Both the position numbers and the translations under genes were made by a program. A DNA stretch of 64,000 nt, from NCBI RefSeq assembly GCF_017377775.1, contig NZ_JAFVLN010000011.1:62001-126000 (forward strand). The letters are read 5' to 3'. This DNA comes from Streptomyces sp. VRA16 Mangrove soil. GTDB taxonomy: Bacteria > Actinomycetota > Actinomycetes > Streptomycetales > Streptomycetaceae. How positions within the stretch are numbered: the first letter of the stretch is position 1; every line of letters starts with the position of its first letter. Below, piece by piece: positions 45,077 to 53,407 of this stretch. The notes beneath the pieces were generated by a model. It was not told where the DNA came from. It searched no databases and worked only from the letters and a program-made list of their open reading frames with translations.

Positions 45077-46132
45077 GTGCAGGAACTCCACGACGCCCCT
45101 CTCGCCCCCCTGACCACCTTCCGGCTCGGCGGGCCCGCCACCCGGCTGATCACCGCGACCACCGACGCCGAGGTGATCGAAGCGGTGCGCGAGGCCGACG
45201 CCACCGGCACCCCGCTGCTGATCGTCGGCGGCGGCAGCAACCTCGTCATCGGCGACAAGGGTTTCGCGGGCACGGCTCTGCGCATCGCCACCCGAGGCGT
45301 CGAACTCGACGGCACGAAGCTGGAACTGGCGGCCGGCGAGGTGTGGACCGACGCCGTCGCGCGCACCGTCGAGGCGGGGCTCGCGGGCATCGAGTGCCTC
45401 GCCGGGATCCCCGGCTCGGCCGGCGCGACGCCGATCCAGAACGTCGGCGCGTACGGCCAGGAGGTCTCCTCGACGATCACCGAGGTGATCGCCTACGACC
45501 GCGAGGCGGGCGAGACCGTCACGATTCCGAACGCGGAGTGCGCCTTCTCGTACCGCCACAGCCGCTTCAAGGCCGACCCCGACCGCTATGTGGTGCTGCG
45601 GGTGCGGTTCGAGCTGGAGGACGCGGGCGGTCTGAGCGCGCCGATCAAGTACCCCGAGACCGCGCGCTCCCTCGGCGTCGAGGCCGGCGACCGGGTGCCC
45701 GCGACCGTCGCCCGCCAGACCGTCCTGAAGCTGCGCGCGGGCAAGGGCATGGTGCTCGACCCGGAGGACCACGACACGTGGTCGGCGGGCTCGTTCTTCA
45801 CCAACCCGATCCTCACGGACGCCGAGTTCGCGGCCTTCCACGCGCGCGTGGCCGAGCGTCTGGGGCCCGACACGAAGGCGCCCGCGTTCCCCGCGGGGGA
45901 GGGGCTGACGAAGACCTCCGCGGCCTGGCTGATCGACAAGGCGGGCTTCACCAAGGGCTACGGCACCGGGCCCGCCCGCATCTCCACCAAGCACACCCTC
46001 GCCCTCACCAACCGCGGCGAGGCCACCACCGAGGACCTCCTCGCGCTCGCCCGTGAGGTCGTCGCCGGGGTCCGCGAGGCGTTCGGCGTGACGCTCGTCA
46101 ACGAGCCGGTGACGGTCGGCGTCAGCCTCTGA
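45077..46132 (+). CDS. murB: UDP-N-acetylmuramate dehydrogenase
   Basis: Reduces UDP-GlcNAc-enolpyruvate to UDP-MurNAc with NADPH and FAD in peptidoglycan synthesis. It has 351 residues. FAD-binding motifs are TTFRLGGPATRL, LIVGGGSNLVI and GIECLAGIPGSAGATPIQNVGAYG. The C-terminal catalytic segment includes SAGSFFTNPIL with the proton-donor Ser and NRGEATTEDL. It is a type I-like enzyme by length. GTG 45077 is the likely start. Confidence 0.95.
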   Translation: MQELHDAPLAPLTTFRLGGPATRLITATTDAEVIEAVREADATGTPLLIVGGGSNLVIGDKGFAGTALRIATRGVELDGTKLELAAGEVWTDAVARTVEAGLAGIECLAGIPGSAGATPIQNVGAYGQEVSSTITEVIAYDREAGETVTIPNAECAFSYRHSRFKADPDRYVVLRVRFELEDAGGLSAPIKYPETARSLGVEAGDRVPATVARQTVLKLRAGKGMVLDPEDHDTWSAGSFFTNPILTDAEFAAFHARVAERLGPDTKAPAFPAGEGLTKTSAAWLIDKAGFTKGYGTGPARISTKHTLALTNRGEATTEDLLALAREVVAGVREAFGVTLVNEPVTVGVSL

Positions 46133-46150
46133 GCCCCGGCGCCCCGGGCC

Positions 46151-46783
46151 TCAGTAGGCCACCCCGACCCCCTGCTTGACCGTCGCGGGGTCGTCCACCA
46201 TCGCCAGCATCGCGTGCGCCACGTCCGCGCGGGAGATGAAGCGGCCCGAGCGCGGGAAGCCGCCCACCACCTTCCGGTACGAGCCGGTGAGCGGCTTGTC
46301 CTGGAGGCGGGGCGGACGCACCGACGTCCAGTCGGTCGCGCTGTTCGCCAGCTCCGCCTCCATGGCGGTCAGATCGACGTAGACGGGCTTCAGGGCCGCC
46401 CCGACCAGCCCCATCATCAGCCGGTCGGCCAGCGGGGAGTCGGCCGGCTGCGGCCCCACCGGGCCCGCGCTCACGACCAGCAGCCGGCGGGTGCCCTCCG
46501 CCTCCATGGCCCGCAGGACCGCCTGCGTGAGCCGTGTCGCGACGCCGGCGTCCGAGCGCTTGCGGGCGCCGAGCCCGGAGAGCACCGCGTCGCGCCCCGC
46601 GACCGCGGGCCGCAGCGCCTCGGGGTCGGTCAGGTCGGCGCGGAAGACCTCCAGACGCTCGCCGGTCACGGTGAACCGCGCGGGGTCGCGCACCACCGCC
46701 GTCACTTCGTGCCCGGCGTCCAGGGCCTGCTGGACGATCTCCTGTCCGATGCCGCCCGTCGCGCCGAAAACCGTGAGCTTCAT
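46151..46783 (-). CDS. NAD(P)H-binding protein under TetR control
   Basis: A 210-residue atypical SDR with the N-terminal motif LTVFGATGGIGQEIVQQAL, plus DAVLSGLGA, RRLLVVSAGP and TDWTSVRPPRL. The family (NmrA/YwnB-like) usually binds NAD(P) without classical catalysis. ATG 46783 follows GGAGG. It is divergent from a TetR gene, with two palindromes in the shared 122-bp promoter region, so it is the probable target of that regulator. Confidence 0.88.
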   Translation of the reverse strand: MKLTVFGATGGIGQEIVQQALDAGHEVTAVVRDPARFTVTGERLEVFRADLTDPEALRPAVAGRDAVLSGLGARKRSDAGVATRLTQAVLRAMEAEGTRRLLVVSAGPVGPQPADSPLADRLMMGLVGAALKPVYVDLTAMEAELANSATDWTSVRPPRLQDKPLTGSYRKVVGGFPRSGRFISRADVAHAMLAMVDDPATVKQGVGVAY

Positions 46784-46825
46784 GGCGTACCTCCAGGTGC
46801 ACAGCATGAGGATGCGAATAAGGTG

Positions 46826-46843
46826 GGTGAGTATTTACTCACC
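46826..46843. promoter_or_regulatory. TetR operator 1
   Basis: Perfect 18-bp palindrome GGTGAGTATTTACTCACC in the divergent promoter region between the NAD(P)H-binding gene and the TetR gene. Confidence 0.7.
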
Positions 46844-46863
46844 TTTGCTCACCCTTAGAGTGA

Positions 46864-46875
46864 GTGAGTACTCAC
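46864..46875. promoter_or_regulatory. TetR operator 2
   Basis: Perfect 12-bp palindrome GTGAGTACTCAC, same half-site as operator 1 with a shorter centre, 31 bp before the TetR start. Extra TGAGTGAG direct copies adjoin it. Confidence 0.65.
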
Positions 46876-46905
46876 CCTCGCGTCAAGGTTGGTTGGAGCC
46901 CGCAC

Positions 46906-47541
46906 ATGGATCGCACGGCCCAGCAGTCGGCCCGGAAGCCGGCCCGCGTCCGCATCGTCGACGCGGCGCACGAGCTCATGCTGAGCATCGGTCTCGCCCG
47001 CACCACCACCAAGGCGATCGCCAAGGCGGCGGGCTGCTCCGAGGCGGCGCTCTACAAATACTTCGCCAACAAGGAAGAACTCTTCGTGACGGTGCTCCAG
47101 GAGCGCCTGCCGAAGCTGGGCTCCCTGCTGGAGCGCCTCCTCACGGAGGGCGTGGGCAACCCCGGCCGCACGGTCGAGGAGAACCTCACGGACATCGCCC
47201 GCGAAGCGGCGCTCTTCTACGACCAGACGTTCCCGATCGCCGCCTCCTTGTACGCCGACCCCCAGCTCAAGCGGCGCCACGACGACGTGCTGCGCGAGAT
47301 GGGCATGGGCCCGCACAAGCCCATCGAGGGCCTGGACGCCTACCTGAGGGCCGAACAGAAGGCGGGCCGCATCGGCGCGGCGGCCGACACGTACGCGGCC
47401 GCCTGCCTCCTCCTGGGTGCCTGCGCGCAGCGCTCCTTCGCGTACGACATGTCCCCGGACCGCGAACCCCCGCAGCCGCTGGACGAGTTCGCGACGGGCC
47501 TCGCCCGCACCCTGCTCAACGGGCTCGCGGCCCGCGGCTGA
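46906..47541 (+). CDS. TetR-family transcriptional regulator
   Basis: A 211-residue repressor with helix-turn-helix RIVDAAHELMLSIGLARTTTKAIAKAAGCSEAALYKYFANKEELF. The ligand domain has the TetR C-terminal pattern, ligand unknown. ATG 46906 follows TTGGAG; an upstream ATG at 46864 lies inside operator 2 and is not used. It is predicted to repress itself and the divergent oxidoreductase gene. Confidence 0.92.
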   Translation: MDRTAQQSARKPARVRIVDAAHELMLSIGLARTTTKAIAKAAGCSEAALYKYFANKEELFVTVLQERLPKLGSLLERLLTEGVGNPGRTVEENLTDIAREAALFYDQTFPIAASLYADPQLKRRHDDVLREMGMGPHKPIEGLDAYLRAEQKAGRIGAAADTYAAACLLLGACAQRSFAYDMSPDREPPQPLDEFATGLARTLLNGLAARG

Positions 47542-47544
47542 ACC

Positions 47545-48570
47545 TCAGGCGGCCAGCCACTCCTCCACCCCGCTCAGCAGCTTCTCCCTGACGTCCTCCG
47601 GGGCCGCGGAGCCGCGCACCGACTGCCGTGCCAGCTCGGCGAGTTCGGCGTCCGTGAAGGCGTGGTGGCGGCGCGCGATCTCGTACTGGGCGGCAAGGCG
47701 CGAGCCGAACAGCAGCGGGTCGTCGGCGCCGAGCGCCATCGGCACCCCCGCCTCGAAGAGCGTGCGCAGCGGGACGTCCTCGGGCTTCTCGTAGACGCCG
47801 AGCGCCACGTTGGACGCCGGGCACACCTCGCAGGTGACCCCGGCGTCGGCGAGCCGCTTCAGCAGCCGCGGGTCCTCGGCGGCCCGCACACCGTGCCCGA
47901 TCCGGGTGGCGTCGAGGTCGTCGAGGCAGTCGCGCACCGAGGAGGGGCCGGTCAGCTCCCCGCCGTGCGGCGCGGAGAGCAGTCCGCCCTCGCGCGCGAT
48001 GGCGAAGGCCCGGTCGAAGTCCCGCGCCATACCGCGCCGTTCGTCGTTGGAGAGCCCGAAACCGACGACGCCCCGGTCCCCGTACCGCACCGCGAGCCGC
48101 GCCAGCGTACGGGCGTCCAGCGGGTGCTTCATCCGGTTCGCGGCGACCAGCACCCGCATCCCGAGCCCGGTCTCCCGCGAGGCGCTCTCCACGGCGTCCA
48201 GGATGATCTCCAGGGCCGGGATGAGCCCGCCCAGCCGCGGCGCGTACGACGTCGGGTCGACCTGGATCTCCAGCCACCCGGACCCGTCCGCGATGTCCTC
48301 CTCCGCGGCCTCCCGCACCAGCCGCTGGATGTCCTCGGGCTCCCGCAGACAGGCCCGCGCGGCGTCGTAGAGCCGCTGGAAGCGGAACCAGCCCCGCTCG
48401 TCCGTGGCCCGCAGCTTCGGTGGCTCGGCCCCGGTCAGCGCCTCGGGCAGCCGTACCCCGTACTTGTCGGCCAGTTCCAGCAGCGTGCTGGGTCGCATCG
48501 ACCCGGTGAAGTGCAGATGCAGGTGGGCCTTCGGCAACTGACGCACATCGCGTCCGACTACGCGCTCCAT
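47545..48570 (-). CDS. add: Adenosine deaminase-family protein
   Basis: A 341-residue metal-dependent deaminase of purine salvage. Metal ligands are seen in KAHLHLHFTGSM (HxH), HGGEL (His and catalytic Glu region), TRIGHGVRA and LGADDP (Asp). It hydrolyses adenosine or a related adenine compound; the LHFTGS and HGGEL variants differ from the classical enzyme, so exact substrate is uncertain. ATG 48570 follows AGGA; ATG 48618 gives a non-family leader. Three base pairs separate it from the convergent TetR gene. Confidence 0.88.
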   Translation of the reverse strand: MERVVGRDVRQLPKAHLHLHFTGSMRPSTLLELADKYGVRLPEALTGAEPPKLRATDERGWFRFQRLYDAARACLREPEDIQRLVREAAEEDIADGSGWLEIQVDPTSYAPRLGGLIPALEIILDAVESASRETGLGMRVLVAANRMKHPLDARTLARLAVRYGDRGVVGFGLSNDERRGMARDFDRAFAIAREGGLLSAPHGGELTGPSSVRDCLDDLDATRIGHGVRAAEDPRLLKRLADAGVTCEVCPASNVALGVYEKPEDVPLRTLFEAGVPMALGADDPLLFGSRLAAQYEIARRHHAFTDAELAELARQSVRGSAAPEDVREKLLSGVEEWLAA

Positions 48571-48643
48571 CCCAAGATCCTGCCGTACGCACCAGGGGTC
48601 CCGGTAGCGCCTTTCCACCTTCGAGCGCTTGCCCGAACGAAGA

Positions 48644-48675
48644 AACGGGCCGCCTCCGTAAGGAAGCGGCCCGTT
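48644..48675 (-). terminator. aspC terminator
   Basis: AACGGGCCGC/GCGGCCCGTT, 10-bp stem, with an inner CTCC/GGAA arm of three further pairs. It lies 41 nt past the aminotransferase stop on the minus strand. A duplicated GGCCCGTTCAG follows. Confidence 0.75.
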
Positions 48676-48715
48676 CAGGCCCGTTCAGGAACGAACGACT
48701 ACCTGGTCACGCGGT

Positions 48716-49954
48716 TCAGTCCTGCGCCTCGGCCAGCAGCTTCTGCATGCGGGAGACACCCTCGACCAGGTCCTCGTCACCCAGGGCGTACGAAAGACGC
48801 AGGTAGCCCGGCGTACCGAACGCCTCACCGGGAACCACGGCGACCTCGGCCTCCTCCAGGATGAGCGCGGCGAGCTCGACGCTGGTCTGCGGGCGCTTGC
48901 CGCGGATCTCCTTGCCGATGAGCCCCTTCACGGACGGGTACGCGTAGAAGGCGCCCTCCGGCTCCGGGCAGACGACGCCGTCGATCTCGTTCAGCATCCG
49001 CACGATCGTCTGACGACGGCGGTCGAAGGCCTTCTTCATCTCCTCGACGGCGGTCAGATCGCCGGAGACGGCGGCGAGCGCGGCCGCCTGCGCCACGTTC
49101 GAGACGTTCGACGTGGCGTGCGACTGCAGGTTCGTCGCGGCCTTCACGACGTCCTTCGGGCCGATGATCCACCCCACGCGCCAGCCGGTCATCGCGTACG
49201 TCTTCGCCACACCGTTGACCACGATGCACTTGTCGCGCAGCTCCGGGAGGATCGCGGGCAGCGACGTGAACTGCGCGTCCCCGTAGACGAGGTGCTCGTA
49301 GATCTCGTCCGTCATGACCCACAGGCCGTGCTCGACGGCCCAGCGGCCGATCGCCTCGGCGTCGGCCTCGCTGTACACGGCACCCGTCGGGTTCGACGGC
49401 GACACGAAGAGCACGACCTTCGTACGCTCGGTGCGCGCGGCCTCCAGCTGCTCCACGGAGACGCGGTAACCGGTCGTCTCGTCGGCCACCACCGGCACCG
49501 GGACACCGCCGGCGAGACGGATCGACTCCGGGTACGTCGTCCAGTACGGGGCCGGGACGATGACCTCGTCGCCCGGGTCGAGGATCGCGGCGAACGCCTC
49601 GTAGATGGCCTGCTTGCCGCCGTTGGTCACCAGGATCTGCGACGCGTCGACCTCGTAGCCGGAGTCGCGCAGCGTCTTGGCGGCGATCGCGGCCTTCAGC
49701 TCCGGCAGACCGCCGGCCGGCGTGTAGCGGTGGAACTTCGGGTTCTTGCAGGCCTCGACGGCCGCCTCGACCACATAGTCGGGCGTCGGGAAGTCGGGCT
49801 CACCGGCGCCGAAGCCGATCACCGGACGTCCGGCGGCCTTGAGGGCCTTGGCCTTGGCGTCGACGGCGAGGGTGGCGGACTCGGAGATGGAGCCGATGCG
49901 TGCGGAGACCCGACGCTCGGTGGGAGACGTGGACGAAGGAGTTGCAGCGCTCAT
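48716..49954 (-). CDS. aspC: Pyridoxal-phosphate aspartate aminotransferase
   Basis: A 412-residue class I aminotransferase interconverting aspartate and 2-oxoglutarate with oxaloacetate and glutamate. It has FGAGEPDFPTPDYV, FVSPSNPTGAVYS, WVMTDEIYEHLVYG and the PLP Lys in GVAKTYAMTGWRVGW. The C-terminal Arg of GTPGYLRLSYA binds the substrate carboxylate. ATG 49954 is preferred over 50008. Conserved beside secE in Streptomyces. Confidence 0.95.
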   Translation of the reverse strand: MSAATPSSTSPTERRVSARIGSISESATLAVDAKAKALKAAGRPVIGFGAGEPDFPTPDYVVEAAVEACKNPKFHRYTPAGGLPELKAAIAAKTLRDSGYEVDASQILVTNGGKQAIYEAFAAILDPGDEVIVPAPYWTTYPESIRLAGGVPVPVVADETTGYRVSVEQLEAARTERTKVVLFVSPSNPTGAVYSEADAEAIGRWAVEHGLWVMTDEIYEHLVYGDAQFTSLPAILPELRDKCIVVNGVAKTYAMTGWRVGWIIGPKDVVKAATNLQSHATSNVSNVAQAAALAAVSGDLTAVEEMKKAFDRRRQTIVRMLNEIDGVVCPEPEGAFYAYPSVKGLIGKEIRGKRPQTSVELAALILEEAEVAVVPGEAFGTPGYLRLSYALGDEDLVEGVSRMQKLLAEAQD

Positions 49955-50044
49955 AACCCCATCGTTCCAGACCCGAAACCCGCCCGGCACACGGGTTTCC
50001 AAGACCATCGGATCCCCGACTGATCAACTTGCGGACGCTGTTCG

Positions 50045-50074
50045 TTCGACGGGGGGCCGCGGAGCACGTACACT
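50045..50074 (+). promoter_or_regulatory. Candidate promoter of tRNA-Trp
   Basis: TTCGAC (50045-50050), 18-bp spacer, TACACT (50069-50074), ending 82 nt before the tRNA. Possibly also reads on into secE. Confidence 0.5.
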
Positions 50075-50156
50075 CACTGCTCGTTGGCCTTCACCGGCCG
50101 CTCCTTTCGACCGCACTCCGTGCAGCCGGGCGGATGCGGTACGTTGGGGGAAACAA

Positions 50157-50229
50157 AGGGTCGTAGCTCAATTGGTAGAGCACTGGTCTCCAAAACCAGC
50201 GGTTGGGGGTTCAAGTCCCTCCGGCCCTG
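50157..50229 (+). tRNA. tRNA-Trp (CCA)
   Basis: A 73-nt cloverleaf: acceptor AGGGTCG/CGGCCCT with one T-G pair, anticodon CCA in CTCCAAA, T arm GGGGG-TTCAAGT-CCCTC, discriminator G. It lies ahead of secE, as in other actinobacteria. Confidence 0.97.
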
Positions 50230-50336
50230 CTACACACTCCTTCGCCAGGATGTGTGCGCATGTACGTACTGCATTGCACCGCCGTGCGGCTCAACCGGGC
50301 GCGGCACGGCCACGACCCGGAATCAGGTGAGGACGA

Positions 50337-50636
50337 GTGACGGACGCCGTGGGCTCCATCGACATGCCTGATGCCGAGGATGAAGCGCTCGAGTCCAAGA
50401 AGGACCAGAAGGAGCGCAAGAAGAAGGGCGGCAAGCGCGGCAAGAAGGGCCCCTTCGGCCGTCTCGCGCTCTTCTACCGGCAGATCATCGCAGAGCTGCG
50501 CAAGGTCGTCTGGCCGACGCGCGGCCAGCTCTCGACGTACACCACGGTCGTGATCGTGTTCGTCGTCATCATGATCGGTCTGGTCACCGTGATTGACTAT
50601 GGGTTCAGCCACCTCGTCAAGTACGTCTTCGGCTGA
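50337..50636 (+). CDS. secE: Preprotein translocase subunit SecE
   Basis: A 99-residue clamp subunit of SecYEG. A basic N-terminal stretch (KKDQKERKKKGGKRGKKG) precedes the conserved amphipathic helix FYRQIIAELRKVVWPTRGQL. A single transmembrane helix VVIVFVVIMIGLVTVIDYGF follows. GTG 50337 follows GTGAGGACGA. nusG follows after a terminator-like hairpin. Confidence 0.95.
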   Translation: MTDAVGSIDMPDAEDEALESKKDQKERKKKGGKRGKKGPFGRLALFYRQIIAELRKVVWPTRGQLSTYTTVVIVFVVIMIGLVTVIDYGFSHLVKYVFG

Positions 50637-50649
50637 GCCGAAATGCGGA

Positions 50650-50668
50650 GGGCGCCTGTCCGGCGCCC
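50650..50668 (+). terminator. Hairpin between secE and nusG
   Basis: GGGCGCC-TGTCC-GGCGCCC followed by CTTTC. It may partially terminate, letting nusG be read through. Confidence 0.6.
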
Positions 50669-50713
50669 CTTTCGCGTGTTCCACCCCCATGTATCCAGGA
50701 AGAAGCAGCCACA

Positions 50714-51577
50714 GTGTCTGACCCGAACCTGAACGAGGCGATCGAGCCGGTCGAGTCCGCTGAGGACGAGCTCGACATCGTCGAGGCGGCGGACGCCGAG
50801 GAGCCGGACCAGGCCGAGGCTGCCGACATCGCCGCCGGTGAGCCCGCCGAAGAGGCCGCCCTCGAGATCGAGGACGCCGACAGCGAGACCGACGTCGACG
50901 ACGCCGAGGACGAGACCGTCGAGGCCGTCATCGAGGAGCTCGAGGAGGAGCGCGAGCAGGTCGACCCGATCGCCGCTCTCCGCGACGAGCTGCGCGGCCT
51001 GCCCGGCGAGTGGTACGTCATCCACACCTACGCGGGCTACGAGAAGCGCGTGAAGGCGAACCTGGAGCAGCGTGCCGTCTCGCTCAACGTCGAGGACTTC
51101 ATCTACCAGGCCGAGGTCCCCGAGGAAGAGATCGTCCAGATCAAGAACGGCGAGCGCAAGAACGTCCGGCAGAACAAGCTGCCCGGCTACGTGCTCGTCC
51201 GCATGGACCTGACGAACGAGTCCTGGGGCGTTGTCCGCAACACCCCCGGCGTCACCGGCTTCGTGGGCAACGCCTACGACCCGTACCCGCTGACCCTGGA
51301 CGAGATCGTCAAGATGCTCGCCCCGGAGGCCGAGGAGAAGGCCGCCCGCGAGGCCGCCGAGGCCGAGGGCAAGCCGGCTCCGGCCCGCAAGGTCACCGTC
51401 GAGGTCCTGGACTTCGAGGTGGGCGACTCGGTCACCGTCACCGACGGCCCGTTCGCCACGCTGCAGGCCACGATCAACGAGATCAACGCCGACTCGAAGA
51501 AGGTCAAGGGCCTCGTCGAGATCTTCGGCCGCGAGACCCCGGTCGAGCTCAGCTTCGACCAGATCCAGAAGAACTGA
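50714..51577 (+). CDS. nusG: Transcription termination/antitermination factor NusG with acidic N-terminal extension
   Basis: A 287-residue protein. The first 90 residues are Asp/Glu/Ala-rich and disordered, typical of Streptomyces NusG. The NGN domain is GEWYVIHTYAGYEKRVKANLEQ ... PGYVLVRMDL ... TPGVTGFVG. The KOW domain starts near DFEVGDSVTVTDGPFATLQATI. It links RNA polymerase to Rho or ribosomes. GTG 50714 follows AGGAAGAAG. Confidence 0.95.
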   Translation: MSDPNLNEAIEPVESAEDELDIVEAADAEEPDQAEAADIAAGEPAEEAALEIEDADSETDVDDAEDETVEAVIEELEEEREQVDPIAALRDELRGLPGEWYVIHTYAGYEKRVKANLEQRAVSLNVEDFIYQAEVPEEEIVQIKNGERKNVRQNKLPGYVLVRMDLTNESWGVVRNTPGVTGFVGNAYDPYPLTLDEIVKMLAPEAEEKAAREAAEAEGKPAPARKVTVEVLDFEVGDSVTVTDGPFATLQATINEINADSKKVKGLVEIFGRETPVELSFDQIQKN

Positions 51578-51600
51578 TCGCAGCCCTTTCCTGTCATCTT

Positions 51601-51650
51601 CGGCAAGCGCCCCCGGAGACCTTTTCGGTCTCTCCGCGGGGCGCTTGCCG
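51601..51650 (+). terminator. Strong terminator after nusG
   Basis: An outer 13-bp stem CGGCAAGCGCCCC/GGGGCGCTTGCCG encloses a further 8-bp stem with small bulges and a TTTTC loop, 24 nt past the stop. Confidence 0.88.
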
Positions 51651-52023
51651 CGTGTCGGGCTCCTTGTCGGCCTGCGCCTTCGGCGGCCGCGGTGCGGGGG
51701 TCACGGGGCGGACGCCCCCCGGAAGGCGTCCCTGGCGGGGCGTGCGGGCGGCGTGCGGGCCTTCCTGGCGGCCGGCGCGTTCCCCGCGGTGACGGGGTGG
51801 CCCGGGCTTGCGCCGGTGCCGTACGTGCCGCACCGCGGCAGGGCTGCGCGCAAGGCCGTGGACAAGGCCGCTGACCAGCCCTGATGCATTCGATTTCGGA
51901 ACTGGTGGGGCTACCCGTTATCGTTGTGCGGTATGCCTCCATCCGGATGATCTGGACGATCATCGATCATCATTGATCGGGATGGCGGCTGAACACTCTC
52001 ACTAAGACCCGGAGAGAGAGCAC
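51651..52023 (+). promoter_or_regulatory. rplK upstream region: promoter and structured leader
   Basis: 51651-51890 shows no convincing gene despite open frames. A candidate promoter is TTCGGA (51895-51900), 18-bp spacer, TATCGT (51919-51924). The leader folds: GCCTCCATCC (51935-51944) pairs with GGGATGGCGGC (51979-51989), enclosing GATGATC-TGGAC-GATCATC (51946-51964). L1 is known to bind the L11 mRNA leader in other bacteria, so this may be the L1 site. Confidence 0.5.
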
Positions 52024-52458
52024 ATGCCTCCCAAGAAGAAGAAGGTCACGGGGCTCATCAAGCTCCAGATCCAGGCCGGCGCTGCCAACCCGGCTCCGCC
52101 GGTCGGCCCCGCGCTGGGCCAGCACGGCGTGAACATCATGGAGTTCTGCAAGGCCTACAACGCCGCGACCGAGTCGCAGCGCGGTTGGGTCATCCCGGTG
52201 GAGATCACGGTCTACGAGGACCGTTCCTTCACCTTCATCACCAAGACCCCGCCGGCCGCGAAGATGATCCTCAAGGCCGCTGGTGTCGAGAAGGGCTCGG
52301 GCGAGCCGCACAAGACCAAGGTCGCCAAGATCACCGAGGCGCAGGTCCGCGAGATCGCCACGACCAAGATGCCCGACCTCAACGCCAATGACCTGGACGC
52401 CGCGTCCAAGATCATCGCCGGCACCGCCCGTTCCATGGGCATCACGGTCGAGGGCTGA
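52024..52458 (+). CDS. rplK: Ribosomal protein L11
   Basis: A 144-residue protein of the GTPase-associated centre. It has [36 protein letters not shown] with the Pro-rich hinge near thiostrepton's site, and the RNA-binding C-terminal domain [14 protein letters not shown]. In streptomycetes L11 is also needed for RelA activation. ATG follows GGAGAGAG. First gene of the rplK-rplA operon. Confidence 0.97.
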
Positions 52459-52541
52459 CCTCACCCCCGTAGTAAGCAGAACACCGTGGCAGGGCCTGCT
52501 CGGCCCGGACCACGACTCCTCAGACATACACAGGAGCAGTA

Positions 52542-53273
52542 GTGAGCAAGCGCAGCAAGACTCTCCGCGCTGCGGACGCCAAGGTCGACCGGGACAAGCT
52601 CTACGCCCCGCTCGAGGCCGTCCGTCTCGCCAAGGAGACCTCCTCGACGAAGTTCGACGGCACCGTCGAGGTCGCCTTCCGCCTGGGCGTTGACCCGCGC
52701 AAGGCCGACCAGATGGTCCGTGGCACCGTGAACCTCCCGCACGGCACCGGTAAGACCGCCCGGGTCCTGGTCTTCGCGACCGGTGACCGTGCTGCGGCCG
52801 CGGAGGCCGCGGGCGCCGACATCGTCGGCTCCGACGAGCTCATCGACGAGATCTCCAAGGGCAACCGCCTGAACGAGTTCGACGCCGTTGTCGCCACCCC
52901 GGACCTCATGGGCAAGGTCGGCCGCCTGGGCCGCGTGCTCGGTCCCCGTGGCCTGATGCCGAACCCGAAGACCGGCACCGTGACCCCGGACGTGGCCAAG
53001 GCCGTGAACGAGATCAAGGGCGGCAAGATCGAGTTCCGCGTCGACAAGCACTCGAACCTGCACTTCATCATCGGCAAGGTGTCCTTCGACGACACCAAGC
53101 TGGTGGAGAACTACGGTGCGGCCCTCGACGAGATCCTTCGTCTGAAGCCGTCCGCCGCCAAGGGTCGCTACATCAAGAAGGCCGCCATCGCCACCACGAT
53201 GGGCCCCGGCGTTCCGGTCGACCCGAACCGCACCCGCAACCTCCTCGTCGAGGAGGACCCGGCCGCGGTCTGA
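52542..53273 (+). CDS. rplA: Ribosomal protein L1
   Basis: A 243-residue protein of the L1 stalk, usual length. It shows FDGTVEVAFRLGVDPRKADQMVRGTVNLPHGTGK, and the central domain with RLGRVLGPRGLMPNPKTGTV. It should also act as translational repressor of rplK-rplA. GTG 52542 follows CAGGAG. Confidence 0.97.
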   Translation: MSKRSKTLRAADAKVDRDKLYAPLEAVRLAKETSSTKFDGTVEVAFRLGVDPRKADQMVRGTVNLPHGTGKTARVLVFATGDRAAAAEAAGADIVGSDELIDEISKGNRLNEFDAVVATPDLMGKVGRLGRVLGPRGLMPNPKTGTVTPDVAKAVNEIKGGKIEFRVDKHSNLHFIIGKVSFDDTKLVENYGAALDEILRLKPSAAKGRYIKKAAIATTMGPGVPVDPNRTRNLLVEEDPAAV

Positions 53274-53303
53274 GTTCTCTCCAGAACTCGCTGAAGTCGG
53301 CTA

Positions 53304-53339
53304 CGGGCCCCGCGTCTCCTTCGGGAGAGGCGGGGCCCG
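53304..53339 (+). terminator. rplA terminator with UUCG loop
   Basis: A 16-position stem with one mismatch (CGGGCCCCGC and TCTCC arms) capped by a TTCG tetraloop, followed by TTCCTCGTTTCC, 30 nt past the stop. Confidence 0.9.
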
Positions 53340-53407
53340 TTCCTCGTTTCCGGCCCTCCTCAGAATGCGGCTGCGCTAGCGTCGCGCTCATCGAGCCGGG
53401 GGAGCGG

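Noticed and set aside
51645..51884. Small open frames between nusG and rplK
   Set aside because: Overlap the terminator hairpin region, lack ribosome sites and have random-looking composition.
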